Of a stretch of DNA of 51,266 nt, positions 1-8,545 are shown one piece after another. Numbering within the stretch: the stretch's first letter is position 1; each line of letters begins with the position of its first letter. The translations under genes and the position numbers were made by a program. The stretch is taken from contig JAFTQM010000065.1 in the NCBI GenBank assembly GCA_017462755.1, positions 1-51,266 of the forward strand. The letters run 5' to 3'. The notes under the pieces are model-generated. The model was given only the letters and a program-made list of their open reading frames with translations, was not told where the DNA came from and did not search any database. This stretch comes from Lachnospiraceae bacterium. Lineage in GTDB: Bacteria > Bacillota > Clostridia > Lachnospirales > Lachnospiraceae.

Positions 1-2114
1 ACCTTGTAAAAGCCAGTTGCCATCGGTTGGAAATAGGTGGTCATACCGGTTTCCGGATTCTGCGAGGAAAGAATCGCATTGATAAAGGTTGTCTCATAAT
101 AATCTGCGTACTTCACCTCTCCGGTAATCTTGTAAAGCTCTCTCGAAAGCTTGAGCATAGTGTAGGTATTACAGGTCTCACAGTTGCAGTTGGTACGCTC
201 TGCGTCCAGTACCTGCGACTTTCCGAAATGCTCCCACTCACTGTTACCGCCGGTAATATAGGTGTGATTCTGTGTTACAATCGCCCAGAAATTCTCTGCC
301 ACACGTAAATAATAATCTCTGTCCTCTGCATCCGTTACCGTAATATAGCGGTTCAACGCACCGACAATCTTCGGAATCGTTGTATTGGCATGAAGTCCAT
401 CCAATACATCCTCGCCATTGTACAGCGAGTCAAACAGCTTCATTTCATCAAAGGAATGTGCTGCCTGCAGATGCTTTTCACTCTTCGTAATACTGTACAA
501 TTCATACAAGCAATCATTCATACCGCCATACTCTACCGAAAGCACGGTCAGCTGTGTTCCTACCGACCACTGGCTCGTGCGGCTGTATACCCAGTCACCA
601 AGCTTTACCGCCACATCCAGTGCCGTCTCATTGCCGGTTGCCTGATATACCTTAATTACACCTGCCAGCACCTTGTGCATCGTGTACCACGGTACCCAGG
701 TACCGGTCGTATTACCCTTTTCAATCTGCTCGTAATGACTCTCCGGAATCGCTGCCAGATATCCACTCTCTGCCTGATATTCTGCAAGCCTATCCACGAT
801 ATAATCCAGTGTTTCTAATACTTCGGCATCCTGTGTCGCCTCGTAGGTCTGTGCCATTGCAGTCAGATAATGTCCTAACGTATGTCCCTTAATCGCAGTG
901 TTCTCCCAACCGCCATAATAGCTGACATCCGTCGTGATACCTGCCTGTGCTGCAAAGCCCTTCAAAAGCTTATCTGCATCAAATGACTTCAAATACTTGA
1001 TTTCTAACTCCGTTGCATTTACCAGATATTCATCAAGCAATTCCACATCCGCGGTGTTAAAATCGCTCAAGGTGCTAAAATCCGTCCATGCCGGAACCGT
1101 TACTTCAAACTCCTTTGTTGCAGTAGTTCCTGCAAACTCTAAGGTTGCAGTCAACGTTACCGTCGCATCTGCCTCACCAATCGCAGGTCTGGTTACCTTG
1201 CCGTCTGCGGTCAATACTGCCTCATTCGAAGAAGCCCATGTAATTGTACAGCCCGCATTTCCCTCGGTTGGCAGATTCATATCATACTTAACCGTGGTCA
1301 GAGACAGATTCAGATTCGCAAGGTCTGTTGCCAATACCTCACTGGTATCAAATTCCGCACCATATTCGGTATACATACCGATAACATCTGCTGCGCTTGC
1401 CACCTGATTATAAATCGCAAAATCATCCATAACTACCTTTGCGAAGCCGCCATTGTAACCCGGAGAGTTAAAGCCAATGTACTTGTTGCTTGATGCATCC
1501 TGTGTAATGTAGGATGCCGTATTCAGATACAGCACCTCCTGTGCCACACCATTTCTAAAAATCTGTACCGACTGCGTCGTACTATCAAAGGTCACCGCAA
1601 CATGTACCCATTCTCCCACCGGGAAGAACTCGCTGCGATTTGCAGATACATATGCCTCCATCGGCTGTCCGGTGGATTCGCCAATCGAAATCTTGAGCGG
1701 TACATTGTTATCAAGACAAGACAGATACCAGCCCTTGCCCTGATAATTGCCACTCGGCTTAAACCACGTCAGCATATTCTCGCCGACTAATGCACCCTCT
1801 GCCTTAATCCACATTGCTACAGTCAGATTCTCCGGCTGCAAATCGGTCCATCGACCCAAATCGACATAGGTACTTCCGTCCAGATACAGTGCCTGTCCGC
1901 TCACACCCTCCACATAGGTTGCCTCCTTATTGGCCGTACCTGTGTGACCATTGCCGCTTGCATCCTCCAAATTTCCGTCAAAATTCAGCTCCATTACCTT
2001 CGCTTCCTCCGGTAATTCCGCTGCGTACACTGTCTGTCCGGCACCCAGCCCGGTCAGATTTCCCATAAGTACTGCTGCAGCCATTGCACCTGCTGCAATT
2101 TTTTTTACCTTCAT
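1..2114 (-). CDS. Secreted LamG + DUF1680 glycoside hydrolase (GH127/GH146-like, arabinofuranosidase type), 3' end outside window
   Basis: The open frame starts at an ATG at 2114 behind a GGAGGA ribosome site and stays open for 704 codons to the window edge, so the C-terminus is missing. Residues 1–32 form a signal peptide (Lys-rich start, Ala/Leu/Gly core, then AGQTVYAAE). A LamG/concanavalin-like module follows (about 40–215, with FDGNLEDASGNGHTG and YLDGSTYVDLG), then a short Ig-like stretch (about 230–320), then a DUF1680 catalytic region from about 335 (GWENTAIKGHTLGHYL). E646 and C648 in an ETC motif match the zinc ligands Glu-x-Cys known from GH127; the catalytic Cys pair of the family should lie downstream, outside the window. 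Likely role: release of L-arabinose from plant polysaccharide outside the cell. The exact GH family and substrate are inferred. Confidence 0.85.
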   Translation of the reverse strand, partial: MKVKKIAAGAMAAAVLMGNLTGLGAGQTVYAAELPEEAKVMELNFDGNLEDASGNGHTGTANKEATYVEGVSGQALYLDGSTYVDLGRWTDLQPENLTVAMWIKAEGALVGENMLTWFKPSGNYQGKGWYLSCLDNNVPLKISIGESTGQPMEAYVSANRSEFFPVGEWVHVAVTFDSTTQSVQIFRNGVAQEVLYLNTASYITQDASSNKYIGFNSPGYNGGFAKVVMDDFAIYNQVASAADVIGMYTEYGAEFDTSEVLATDLANLNLSLTTVKYDMNLPTEGNAGCTITWASSNEAVLTADGKVTRPAIGEADATVTLTATLEFAGTTATKEFEVTVPAWTDFSTLSDFNTADVELLDEYLVNATELEIKYLKSFDADKLLKGFAAQAGITTDVSYYGGWENTAIKGHTLGHYLTAMAQTYEATQDAEVLETLDYIVDRLAEYQAESGYLAAIPESHYEQIEKGNTTGTWVPWYTMHKVLAGVIKVYQATGNETALDVAVKLGDWVYSRTSQWSVGTQLTVLSVEYGGMNDCLYELYSITKSEKHLQAAHSFDEMKLFDSLYNGEDVLDGLHANTTIPKIVGALNRYITVTDAEDRDYYLRVAENFWAIVTQNHTYITGGNSEWEHFGKSQVLDAERTNCNCETCNTYTMLKLSRELYKITGEVKYADYYETTFINAILSSQNPETGMTTYFQPMATGFYK

Positions 2115-2175
2115 CTGCTCCTCCGTTCTCGCTTTGTCCTCTGTCATTCTTTAAGCGTGACTTATGAAAATGACA

Positions 2176-2190
2176 GAAGCTTGCAGCTTC
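2176..2190. repeat. 6-bp perfect inverted repeat in the leader of the glycosidase gene
   Basis: GAAGCT, a 3-nt spacer, then AGCTTC, located between the promoter at 2222–2250 and the start codon at 2114. It could be an operator for a sugar-responsive regulator or a small RNA hairpin; the sequence does not decide which. Confidence 0.35.
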
Positions 2191-2221
2191 ACTTTTTTAC
2201 ACGCACCTGCGTTATAATGTT

Positions 2222-2250
2222 ATTGTAGCAAGTCGGCAGAATGCGGTAAA
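2222..2250 (-). promoter_or_regulatory. Sigma-A promoter of the glycosidase gene
   Basis: On the minus strand there is an extended -10 (TGC then TACAAT at 2227–2222) and a -35-like TTTACC at 2250–2245, with a 17-bp spacer. It lies about 110 bp upstream of the ATG, leaving a roughly 100-nt leader. Confidence 0.6.
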
Positions 2251-2284
2251 TATTTAAAGGTGCGAATAAGTGTAAAAAAGTCAG

Positions 2285-2325
2285 ATAAATTAAAAAGGGT
2301 TAGGAATACAAATTTCCAAACCCTT
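2285..2325 (-). terminator. Rho-independent terminator after the Rpn-family gene
   Basis: AAGGGTT (2319–2325 on the minus strand) pairs with AACCCTT (2295–2301), with additional GGAA/TTCC pairing inside, followed on the minus strand by a T-rich tract. It lies 24 bp after the stop codon at 2349. Confidence 0.6.
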
Positions 2326-2348
2326 CTACTCTCAGAATATCATAATTA

Positions 2349-3257
2349 TCATTTTTCTAACCATCGCTCCAGTACACTTTCATAGTCATACTCCGGTGCA
2401 CATGCCGCTGCCACTGCACAGATCTCTGAAATTATTGCTTCTTCTGTTTCTAATTCGTCTGCAATCTGAGCAATTTCTTTACCCCTTTTTAACTTTTTAC
2501 ATACTTGTTCGATCAGAAGCTCCTCTTTCGCATCCTTCCGTTCATAATAAATCTTATCTTCCCATGTCATATAGCTTTGTCTCACCTCCGGCGAAAGTCT
2601 TATCTGCTCTACATAATCATGCAGCTTTTTTGTCATGGTATCCGTTACATTCTCCGGTATACTTCTCTGAATATATTTCAGCATTGCCTGAAGTTCCGAA
2701 CTACCACCCTTGTGTCCATTTGTATAAAAATATAAAAATTGCAGTTCATCATCATAGTCTAACTCAGGTATTTCTTTACAACGATTTTGAATCGTATACT
2801 GCATATAGTCCTGCCCAAATGGGTCAAAATCCGTAATCGTAATCACATAAAGCCTTGGAATTTTTCGAAAATCCTTTTCTCCACACTTCAAATGACGAGC
2901 ATCAATTTTTGCCTGATAAAAACGATTATGTTTCGGCAAATGCACTTTTCTCCTAAGATTTGGCTCTAAATCATATACCGCAATTACCGGCTTCTCAGAC
3001 TCCTCAGATATATTATCTTCTGCTACTTCTAGTATTTCTACATCCATGCGTATTCCACGCAGCTTTGGGTCTGGTGCCGAGATAACTCTCTGTGTTACCA
3101 CATGCAGCCTTCCAAATGTTCTTTGTAGCAATACCGACAACAAGGTTCGACAAAATGCTTCTCCAATCATTGGGTCTGCCGCTGCTGCATTCATTAAAAA
3201 ATCATCAATTACATTTAGCTCGTCTAAACTTCTTTTTGCTTTTCTTTTATTCTCCAT
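2349..3257 (-). CDS. Rpn-family recombination-promoting nuclease / PD-(D/E)XK transposase-like protein
   Basis: 302 residues from the ATG at 3257, which has GGAGGA just upstream; a longer frame reading from 3320 has no good ribosome site and was not chosen. The N-terminal half carries the PD-(D/E)XK pattern of the Rpn/PDDEXK_2 family: the Asp in GIRMDVEIL, the acidic AVYDLEPN motif and the KIDARHLKCGEKDF segment, followed by the family's hydrophobic strand (RLYVITITDFDPFG). The C-terminal half is a charged helical tail with KLKRGKEIAQIADEL, which looks like a small HTH. The family is known for DNA nuclease activity and often occurs as many copies per genome; the copy's role here is unknown. 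It is a single-gene unit with its own terminator. Confidence 0.8.
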   Translation of the reverse strand: MENKRKAKRSLDELNVIDDFLMNAAAADPMIGEAFCRTLLSVLLQRTFGRLHVVTQRVISAPDPKLRGIRMDVEILEVAEDNISEESEKPVIAVYDLEPNLRRKVHLPKHNRFYQAKIDARHLKCGEKDFRKIPRLYVITITDFDPFGQDYMQYTIQNRCKEIPELDYDDELQFLYFYTNGHKGGSSELQAMLKYIQRSIPENVTDTMTKKLHDYVEQIRLSPEVRQSYMTWEDKIYYERKDAKEELLIEQVCKKLKRGKEIAQIADELETEEAIISEICAVAAACAPEYDYESVLERWLEK

Positions 3258-3293
3258 ACTCCTCCGTTTCCGGTTAAAGTAAAGAAAACAAAA

Positions 3294-3308
3294 GATTTTC
3301 AGAAATTT
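3294..3308. promoter_or_regulatory. Candidate CodY box upstream of the Rpn-family gene
   Basis: GATTTTCAGAAATTT differs from the published CodY consensus AATTTTCWGAAAATT at two of 15 positions. It lies 37 bp before the start codon, where a repressor could act. Support is sequence similarity only. Confidence 0.35.
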
Positions 3309-3335
3309 TCTCTGTTCCAACCCTCTTTACTCTAA

Positions 3336-3370
3336 CCAACATTTAATTGTAATAACCGTGAAAATGTTGG
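3336..3370. repeat. 9-bp perfect inverted repeat upstream of the Rpn-family gene
   Basis: CCAACATTT at 3336–3344 and AAATGTTGG at 3362–3370 flank a 17-nt spacer that contains a minus-strand TACAAT. It may be an operator or a transcript hairpin. No other copy was seen in the window. Confidence 0.45.
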
Positions 3371-3484
3371 CGATACGCCTAAGAGATTCCTATGATATAA
3401 CACACTCGGAACAGATTTTCACTAGAATTCATTTACATATAAATTATAGCTTTTTTGTAAATGCCTGTCAACAAATTTGCTCAA

Positions 3485-3524
3485 AAATCACAAGAAGCTG
3501 TACTTTTTTATCAGCACAGCTTCT
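3485..3524 (-). terminator. Rho-independent terminator of the MutS-like pair
   Basis: On the minus strand AGAAGCTGT and ACAGCTTCT (3516–3524 and 3493–3501) form a 9-bp stem with a 14-nt loop, then TGTGATTTTTGA. It starts 10 bp after the stop of the gene ending at 3534. Confidence 0.7.
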
Positions 3525-3533
3525 ATAAACATC

Positions 3534-5168
3534 TTATTGCTTTCCTTCTTCTCTTATGATTGAATCAAACAAATCCATACCAAAGCTCGTCAGCTCCGGC
3601 TCATGCTGTATCATATGATATGTGCGTCTGCCTCCCTCTTCGCGTTCCGCACTAAAAAACTCAATATTTTTCGCATTTTCCTCTTTCGATTCCTGATAGA
3701 TACGCTGTGCAAAGGACAACAGATGCGTAACGGTCAACACCTTCACATCCGCCTCCGTCAATGCCTTGATAATATCATACGCAATTACAGAGCCTTCCTT
3801 TTCGGTCGTTGTCGCAAAGGACTCATTTAGCAGTACCATCGAGTCTTCGCCTAGATTATCCACAATCTGACTCATGCGCTTTAGCTCCTCATCCAGACGC
3901 CCGCTGTTCATTGCGCTATCCTCTCTTCTCGTAAAATGCGTAAAAAAGGATGGAAAGATACCGCTCTCATAGCTTTTTGCAATGACCGGAAGACCACACT
4001 GCATCATAATCTGAGCGATACCGATACTGCGCAGGAAGGTTGATTTTCCTCCCTGATTTGCCCCGGTAATCACAAGCAGCATACAATCCGAAATATCACA
4101 GGTATTTCCAACCGGCAAAATTCTCTGCTCGATTGCCATTACAAATTCCTTCAAATCCTGAAAACGCAAGGTCTCCTGCGCTCCTACGGTCGGATAACAG
4201 TAGGGCAGAGCAAAGCGCTGCATATGCATCTGCAAATTCACTACACCGCGATAGAAACCCAACTGAAAATGCAGCTGGTCAAAAAAATCATTCATGCTGC
4301 GCACAAACGGTTCACATGCCGAAATCACATACCGAACCACCTCATACTCCAGCGCATCTATCTCATCCTGCATATAAAGATTCTTGCGCACCGATATCGT
4401 TCCCTGCTTCTGCGCATAAAAATAATCCTGCATCTTCTCCGCAATACTGTTCCGTCCGCGAAGCTTCTTTGTATTGGTCACAATCTCCTCTATGACAAAA
4501 CCGCCGCACTTTAGCCCATTCGCAATATTGCAGCCCAAAACAACCCTCTGATTTGCCTCGAGCATATCGCGCCCGCCGCTTTCAATGTCACCGGAATAAA
4601 ACGAAACATCCTCCAATATTTTGAGAAAAGCCGCTTCCTTTTCCTCGGTAAATTCCTCACACAGGCGCTCATAAAAACACAAAAACCCCTTGGCGCTAAG
4701 CTTCGTTACCTGCTCACGAAACAACACGCGGATTTGACTCAGCGTAGTCACAAAGAGACGCAATATCTGTATATCCGAAAGCAGACGCGCCTTGGAATCC
4801 TTGGTATTTCCTTTCTCATTCAGCTTTCTGCCAAGCGAATCCCACCGTTTTAGCATATCATCCACGCAGGTATACAATTCACAGACAAACTCCGTATGCT
4901 TTAAAACATCCCTTATCATTTCATGTCGGTATAAAATTTCTGCCTCCGTAGTTAACGGTGTCATCATAACCGTCTTCATCGTCTGGGACAAAAACAAATC
5001 CTCCTGTGAAATCCCGACCACCATATTTTCTTTGGAGAGTACCTCCTTCGCCGATATGGAAAACAGTGTCTTTAACCCTAAATCCTGAATAATATTCTGC
5101 GCATCACTGTACTTTTGAACATTCTGCCACTCTTTATCCTCATACAAAAAATATACGTTCATCCCCAT
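3534..5168 (-). CDS. MutS-like ATPase (domain V paralogue), second of a tandem pair
   Basis: 544 residues. The C-terminal ~200 residues are a MutS domain-V ATPase: Walker A GANQGGKSTFLRSIG, a Walker B-like MVLLNESFATTT, and VTHLLSFA. The rest is helical, resembling MutS lever/core regions; the mismatch-recognition domain I with its Phe-x-Glu motif is not seen, nor is an Smr nuclease tail. The Walker B Asp is replaced by Asn (NE instead of DE), as in the neighbouring copy. It begins 7 bp after the stop of the upstream MutS-like gene (5176), so the two are surely co-transcribed and probably form a heterodimer. Biochemical role unknown; classical mismatch repair is unlikely without domain I. The family assignment is firm. 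Confidence 0.85.
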   Translation of the reverse strand: MGMNVYFLYEDKEWQNVQKYSDAQNIIQDLGLKTLFSISAKEVLSKENMVVGISQEDLFLSQTMKTVMMTPLTTEAEILYRHEMIRDVLKHTEFVCELYTCVDDMLKRWDSLGRKLNEKGNTKDSKARLLSDIQILRLFVTTLSQIRVLFREQVTKLSAKGFLCFYERLCEEFTEEKEAAFLKILEDVSFYSGDIESGGRDMLEANQRVVLGCNIANGLKCGGFVIEEIVTNTKKLRGRNSIAEKMQDYFYAQKQGTISVRKNLYMQDEIDALEYEVVRYVISACEPFVRSMNDFFDQLHFQLGFYRGVVNLQMHMQRFALPYCYPTVGAQETLRFQDLKEFVMAIEQRILPVGNTCDISDCMLLVITGANQGGKSTFLRSIGIAQIMMQCGLPVIAKSYESGIFPSFFTHFTRREDSAMNSGRLDEELKRMSQIVDNLGEDSMVLLNESFATTTEKEGSVIAYDIIKALTEADVKVLTVTHLLSFAQRIYQESKEENAKNIEFFSAEREEGGRRTYHMIQHEPELTSFGMDLFDSIIREEGKQ

Positions 5169-5175
5169 CTGCCCT

Positions 5176-6684
5176 CTACTTTAACCGCTCCTTGAGCTGT
5201 TCATAGCCCAATCGATACTTATTGACCTGATTCATCGCACACGCAGAATCATCCGCTTCTCCTCTGCGAATCTGAAAGCTCTGCACCTTCTTCTCGTCTA
5301 ACATCGCCCGCATACTCACAACCGTTTCGTGCGCCTTTGTCAGCTCCTTCAAATGCGTCACATAGATTCCCCTGCATTCCTGCCCGATAAAATGCTCCAA
5401 TACTTTTTTGCCCATGATACAGGCATCATAATTGGCCGCTGTTGTAAATAGCTCATTGATTACCACAAAGGCATGCTTACATTCCTCATGCATCATCGGC
5501 TTTAGGCGCAGCAGCTCCTCCATCAGCTTTCCTCTGCCGGTTTCCACACTCTCTTCCACCGAAAAATGTGACAATATTCCCGTAAAATAATGCACATTTG
5601 CTGCTGTTGCCGGTACATCCAAGCCCATCTTGCTAAAATATATTAGCTGTCCCAAGCTTCTCGCAAAGGTCGTCTTTCCGCCCTGATTCGGTCCGGTCAA
5701 CACAAAAAACTGCTCGTCCTTACCATAATACATATCATTGCTGATGACTTCCTTGTTTGTTTTTAAGCTGGCACATGCCAACGCCAAATCATACAAGCCC
5801 TGCGCGCACATATCCCTGTGTTCCTCTGCCGTCGGTGTCACAAACGAAAAGCCGCGCAGCTCCATGCTCTGCTGAAATGCATAATACGACAAATAGTAGG
5901 ATATCTCGTCTCCAAACCGCAGCAGCACTTCATGCTCGTACTCCCTGTGCTCCTGATACAATTCCTTCGCCGCCTTAAAAAACTCCGGCTGCTTCTTAAT
6001 AAACTTCTGAATAATCTCCAGTTCCAAATTACTCAAATGCAGCGATTGTGAAAACGGACTCTTCATCTGCTGCATATGTTCGCCCAATGTCTGATGCAAA
6101 AACTCCTCATACGCTCCGCTTACGTTTTCCTCAATAACAACAATGTGGTCATGCTCATAAAGCAGCTTCACCCGAAAGCTCTGCAGCTGTTCCCTGAGCA
6201 CGACCGCTCTCTTATGCATAGCAAGAAAGTCCTCCGAGCCGGTATAGCTTTTCAAAAGCTCCCGCAGCGCAAGCAATCCCTCCGAAGCGATTGGCATCTG
6301 CTGCAATTCCTTATACAGTCCGCGATAAGCATCACAATACAAGGCAAGCTCCAACACATGCCATACTGCCTTTTGCAGTTCATGCTCTACCTCGTTCTTT
6401 TTTGCCGCCAGCTGCTTTCGCTCCTGCACTGCTGCCGCAAAATGCACCAAACATTTATAAATCTCCGGCTTTTTCACATCTACATAGATTTGTCTCCGGT
6501 ATTCCTCGCCTTCCCTGTCCATCGGCAGACAACTAAAATATTTCTCTACCGGAACCACGCTCTGATACTGTATCTGCGCAATAATCTGGTCCAAGTTAAA
6601 ATCAACAAAAAAGTCCGGCATACCACCATTCATGTTTGGCGGCACCTTACGTTCCAAAATACTTACAAATTCCATATCCCCCAT
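5176..6684 (-). CDS. MutS-like ATPase (domain V paralogue), first of a tandem pair
   Basis: 502 residues. The ATPase is at about 325–500: Walker A LTGPNQGGKTTFARSLG, Walker B-like AFVVINELFTTAANYD with Asn in place of Asp, and YVTHLKELTKAHE. The N-terminal ~320 residues are mostly helical and charged, with predicted coiled-coil character. No mismatch-recognition domain I or clamp motif is recognisable. The first ATG (6684) has no clear ribosome site; a second ATG three codons in sits very close to GGGGGA, so the exact start is uncertain. It leads a two-gene operon with a consensus promoter 47–76 bp upstream. The pair resembles separated halves of an asymmetric MutS dimer; that is inference. 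Confidence 0.85.
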   Translation of the reverse strand: MGDMEFVSILERKVPPNMNGGMPDFFVDFNLDQIIAQIQYQSVVPVEKYFSCLPMDREGEEYRRQIYVDVKKPEIYKCLVHFAAAVQERKQLAAKKNEVEHELQKAVWHVLELALYCDAYRGLYKELQQMPIASEGLLALRELLKSYTGSEDFLAMHKRAVVLREQLQSFRVKLLYEHDHIVVIEENVSGAYEEFLHQTLGEHMQQMKSPFSQSLHLSNLELEIIQKFIKKQPEFFKAAKELYQEHREYEHEVLLRFGDEISYYLSYYAFQQSMELRGFSFVTPTAEEHRDMCAQGLYDLALACASLKTNKEVISNDMYYGKDEQFFVLTGPNQGGKTTFARSLGQLIYFSKMGLDVPATAANVHYFTGILSHFSVEESVETGRGKLMEELLRLKPMMHEECKHAFVVINELFTTAANYDACIMGKKVLEHFIGQECRGIYVTHLKELTKAHETVVSMRAMLDEKKVQSFQIRRGEADDSACAMNQVNKYRLGYEQLKERLK

Positions 6685-6730
6685 AAACTACAGCTTACAC
6701 CGCTTCTCCTTCTTTTCATTCTTTACTCGG

Positions 6731-6760
6731 ATTATATCACGTTTCAACTCGCTTTTTCAA
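6731..6760 (-). promoter_or_regulatory. Sigma-A promoter of the MutS-like pair
   Basis: Minus strand: TTGAAA (6760–6755), an 18-bp spacer, TATAAT (6736–6731). The -35 lies only 12 bp from the -10-like sequence of the divergent araC-type gene, so the two promoters share about 50 bp. Confidence 0.75.
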
Positions 6761-6771
6761 TGCTTCTGCGA

Positions 6772-6777
6772 TATAAT
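6772..6777 (+). promoter_or_regulatory. -10-like TATAAT of the AraC-family gene
   Basis: Perfect TATAAT hexamer 62 bp before the start codon, without a convincing -35, as would fit an activator-dependent or autoregulated promoter. Confidence 0.4.
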
Positions 6778-6838
6778 GGAGCTATAAGCGTATCTTAATT
6801 TACCGGAGCTTCTATCGTACAGAAGGAGGACGAATCCG

Positions 6839-7684
6839 ATGATGAATTTTGTTTTTCGGGGAGATGTATTGTTTTCCCACCACTGGTGCGGCAAATTTCA
6901 GTCACCGAGCAGTGAATGGATGCACCTGACCAGACATTTGATTGATTTTGAATTAATGGTAGTAACGGACGGCACGCTCTACATTGCCGATGATAAACGA
7001 GAATATGTAATCAATAAAAACGAATATCTGCTGATGCCTCCGACTCCTCATCAGCATGGCTACCGTCCGGGCAGCTGCAGCTTTTACTGGCTGCATTTTC
7101 ATTGTCCGACCGGCTACGATATTATTGAACAGGAGGAAATTGATTTCGAGGCTCAAAAAATATATGTTCCTCTGATGGGAAAGCTGAATTCTCTCGACCG
7201 CATCATCGTCATGATGAAGGAGTTGCAGGATTCCGATAAGCGCTATCACAATTTCCCGCTCAACGATAGCATCTGCACCTCGATTGTCGCAGAGCTGGGT
7301 TGTCAGAATATTTTATACAAAAAATTTGCGCAGTCCAAACAGACCACGCAAATCTTCAATGACATCGCCGATTATGTTCAGTACCACTGCAGTGAAAACA
7401 TTACCGTTACCGCGATTGCAGACTATTTCGGTTATAACCCGAAATACCTTTCCTCGCTCTTTAAGTCACAATCCGGTATGACACTCAAGCAATATATTCT
7501 GCAAAAAAAAATGGAATCTGCCAAAGCCGAGTTATCCGACACGAATCACTCGATTTCGCAGATTGCCTATAACATCGGCTTTAGCGATGCTCACAATTTT
7601 TCGAATGCATTTAAAAAGCTGACCGGACTCTCACCGAGTGAGTACCGGGAAAGCTTTGGAAAACGGGCGCTCTTTTACTCTTAG
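6839..7684 (+). CDS. AraC-family transcriptional regulator with N-terminal cupin domain
   Basis: 281 residues. ATG at 6839 follows AAGGAGGA with 9-nt spacing. The N-terminal ~140 residues have the AraC-type cupin pattern (LMVVTDGTLYIADDKREYVINKNEYLL, LMPPTPHQHGY). The C-terminal ~100 residues hold two helix-turn-helix units, including ITVTAIADYFGYNPKYLSSL and ISQIAYNIGFSDAHNFSNAF, ending in the family signature KKLTGLSPSEYRE. Genes of this type usually control carbohydrate use; here the adjacent genes (mutS-like, plsC) give no hint of the target. Its stop codon lies inside the loop of a strong bidirectional terminator shared with the convergent plsC-like gene. Confidence 0.9.
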   Translation: MMNFVFRGDVLFSHHWCGKFQSPSSEWMHLTRHLIDFELMVVTDGTLYIADDKREYVINKNEYLLMPPTPHQHGYRPGSCSFYWLHFHCPTGYDIIEQEEIDFEAQKIYVPLMGKLNSLDRIIVMMKELQDSDKRYHNFPLNDSICTSIVAELGCQNILYKKFAQSKQTTQIFNDIADYVQYHCSENITVTAIADYFGYNPKYLSSLFKSQSGMTLKQYILQKKMESAKAELSDTNHSISQIAYNIGFSDAHNFSNAFKKLTGLSPSEYRESFGKRALFYS

Positions 7685-7694
7685 GCGCCCGTTT
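7661..7694. terminator. Bidirectional terminator between the AraC-type and plsC-like genes
   Basis: AAACGGGCGC (7661–7670) and GCGCCCGTTT (7685–7694) form a perfect 10-bp stem with a 14-nt loop that contains the araC-type stop codon. The convergent acyltransferase gene ends at 7711. Confidence 0.75.
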
Positions 7695-7710
7695 CCTATC
7701 TGCTGAAAGC

Positions 7711-8430
7711 TTATTCCTCTCCGCAGTTTTCCTTTACTACCTTTTCGATTCTGCTGCGCACCAGCTCCGCTACCTCCGTTGTATTCATATCCTTGTATTC
7801 CTCATACGGAATCGCCGGAAGATAATGCAGCTGTACGACTACCGGCTTGCTTCCCTTCTGGTCCAGCACCTTGTAGCAATCAACCAATGCAATCGGAACA
7901 ATCGGACACTGTGCCTTGGTCGCACACTTAAAGCTTCCGCTATGAAATTCCAACAGTTCATTTTTATTTCTGCTTCTGGTTCCCTCCGGGAAAATCAAAT
8001 AGCCGCGCCCCTTCTTGACCTCCTTGATTACGGACTGAATTACCGTCATTGACTGTCTGACATCCTCACGGTCCATCGCAAAGGAATAGGAACAGGCTGC
8101 CATCTGCTTGAGTAACGGTATATTTTTCAGCTCCTTCTTCAATACCGCACCAATCGGTCTGTCACATGCAGCTACCACTGCCATAATATCAAACATTCCC
8201 TGATGATTTGCATAAATCATAAAACCGCCCTCTTCCGGCAGGTTTTCTTTTCCGTATATCTGCATATCAATATTGCCCGATTTTATGGCTTTTTGGAATA
8301 TATACTGAATATGCTTATATTTCTCTTCCTCCGGATACTCATCCGTATGCTTTGCATAATGACACAGCTTTGCATATGCCGTTACTACCTTAAATATGTT
8401 GCGGAGCACCATCAATACGATTCGATTCAT
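7711..8430 (-). CDS. plsC: 1-acyl-sn-glycerol-3-phosphate acyltransferase (PlsC family)
   Basis: 239 residues. Start at 8430 with GGAGGA 8 nt upstream. The PLSC/LPLAT motifs are intact: NHQGMFD at 75–81 (the His76/Asp81 catalytic pair), LKKELKNIPLLK, and FPEGTRSR from residue 147 (phosphate-binding). A hydrophobic N-terminal helix (about 1–20) fits membrane attachment. It would transfer an acyl chain to lysophosphatidate to form phosphatidate in phospholipid synthesis. It stands as a short unit downstream of the APH/GNAT run and converges with the araC-type gene. Bacteria of this group often carry several PlsC paralogues, so the exact substrate is not certain. Confidence 0.9.
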   Translation of the reverse strand: MNRIVLMVLRNIFKVVTAYAKLCHYAKHTDEYPEEEKYKHIQYIFQKAIKSGNIDMQIYGKENLPEEGGFMIYANHQGMFDIMAVVAACDRPIGAVLKKELKNIPLLKQMAACSYSFAMDREDVRQSMTVIQSVIKEVKKGRGYLIFPEGTRSRNKNELLEFHSGSFKCATKAQCPIVPIALVDCYKVLDQKGSKPVVVQLHYLPAIPYEEYKDMNTTEVAELVRSRIEKVVKENCGEE

Positions 8431-8545
8431 TCACTTTCCTCCATACAACTTTCGTTCTATTCTCCCTCATATCCCTTATACTACCTACCATTACACGATT
8501 ACGCTGCCCAATCTTGCAGCCTCACATCCGAAAGATTTCCAAAAA

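Noticed and set aside
2213-2218. Plus-strand TATAAT
   Set aside because: No -35 and no plus-strand gene downstream; the neighbouring genes read the other way.
6076-6798. 240-codon plus-strand frame opposite the first MutS-like gene
   Set aside because: Antisense of a conserved ATPase gene and runs through the divergent promoter region.
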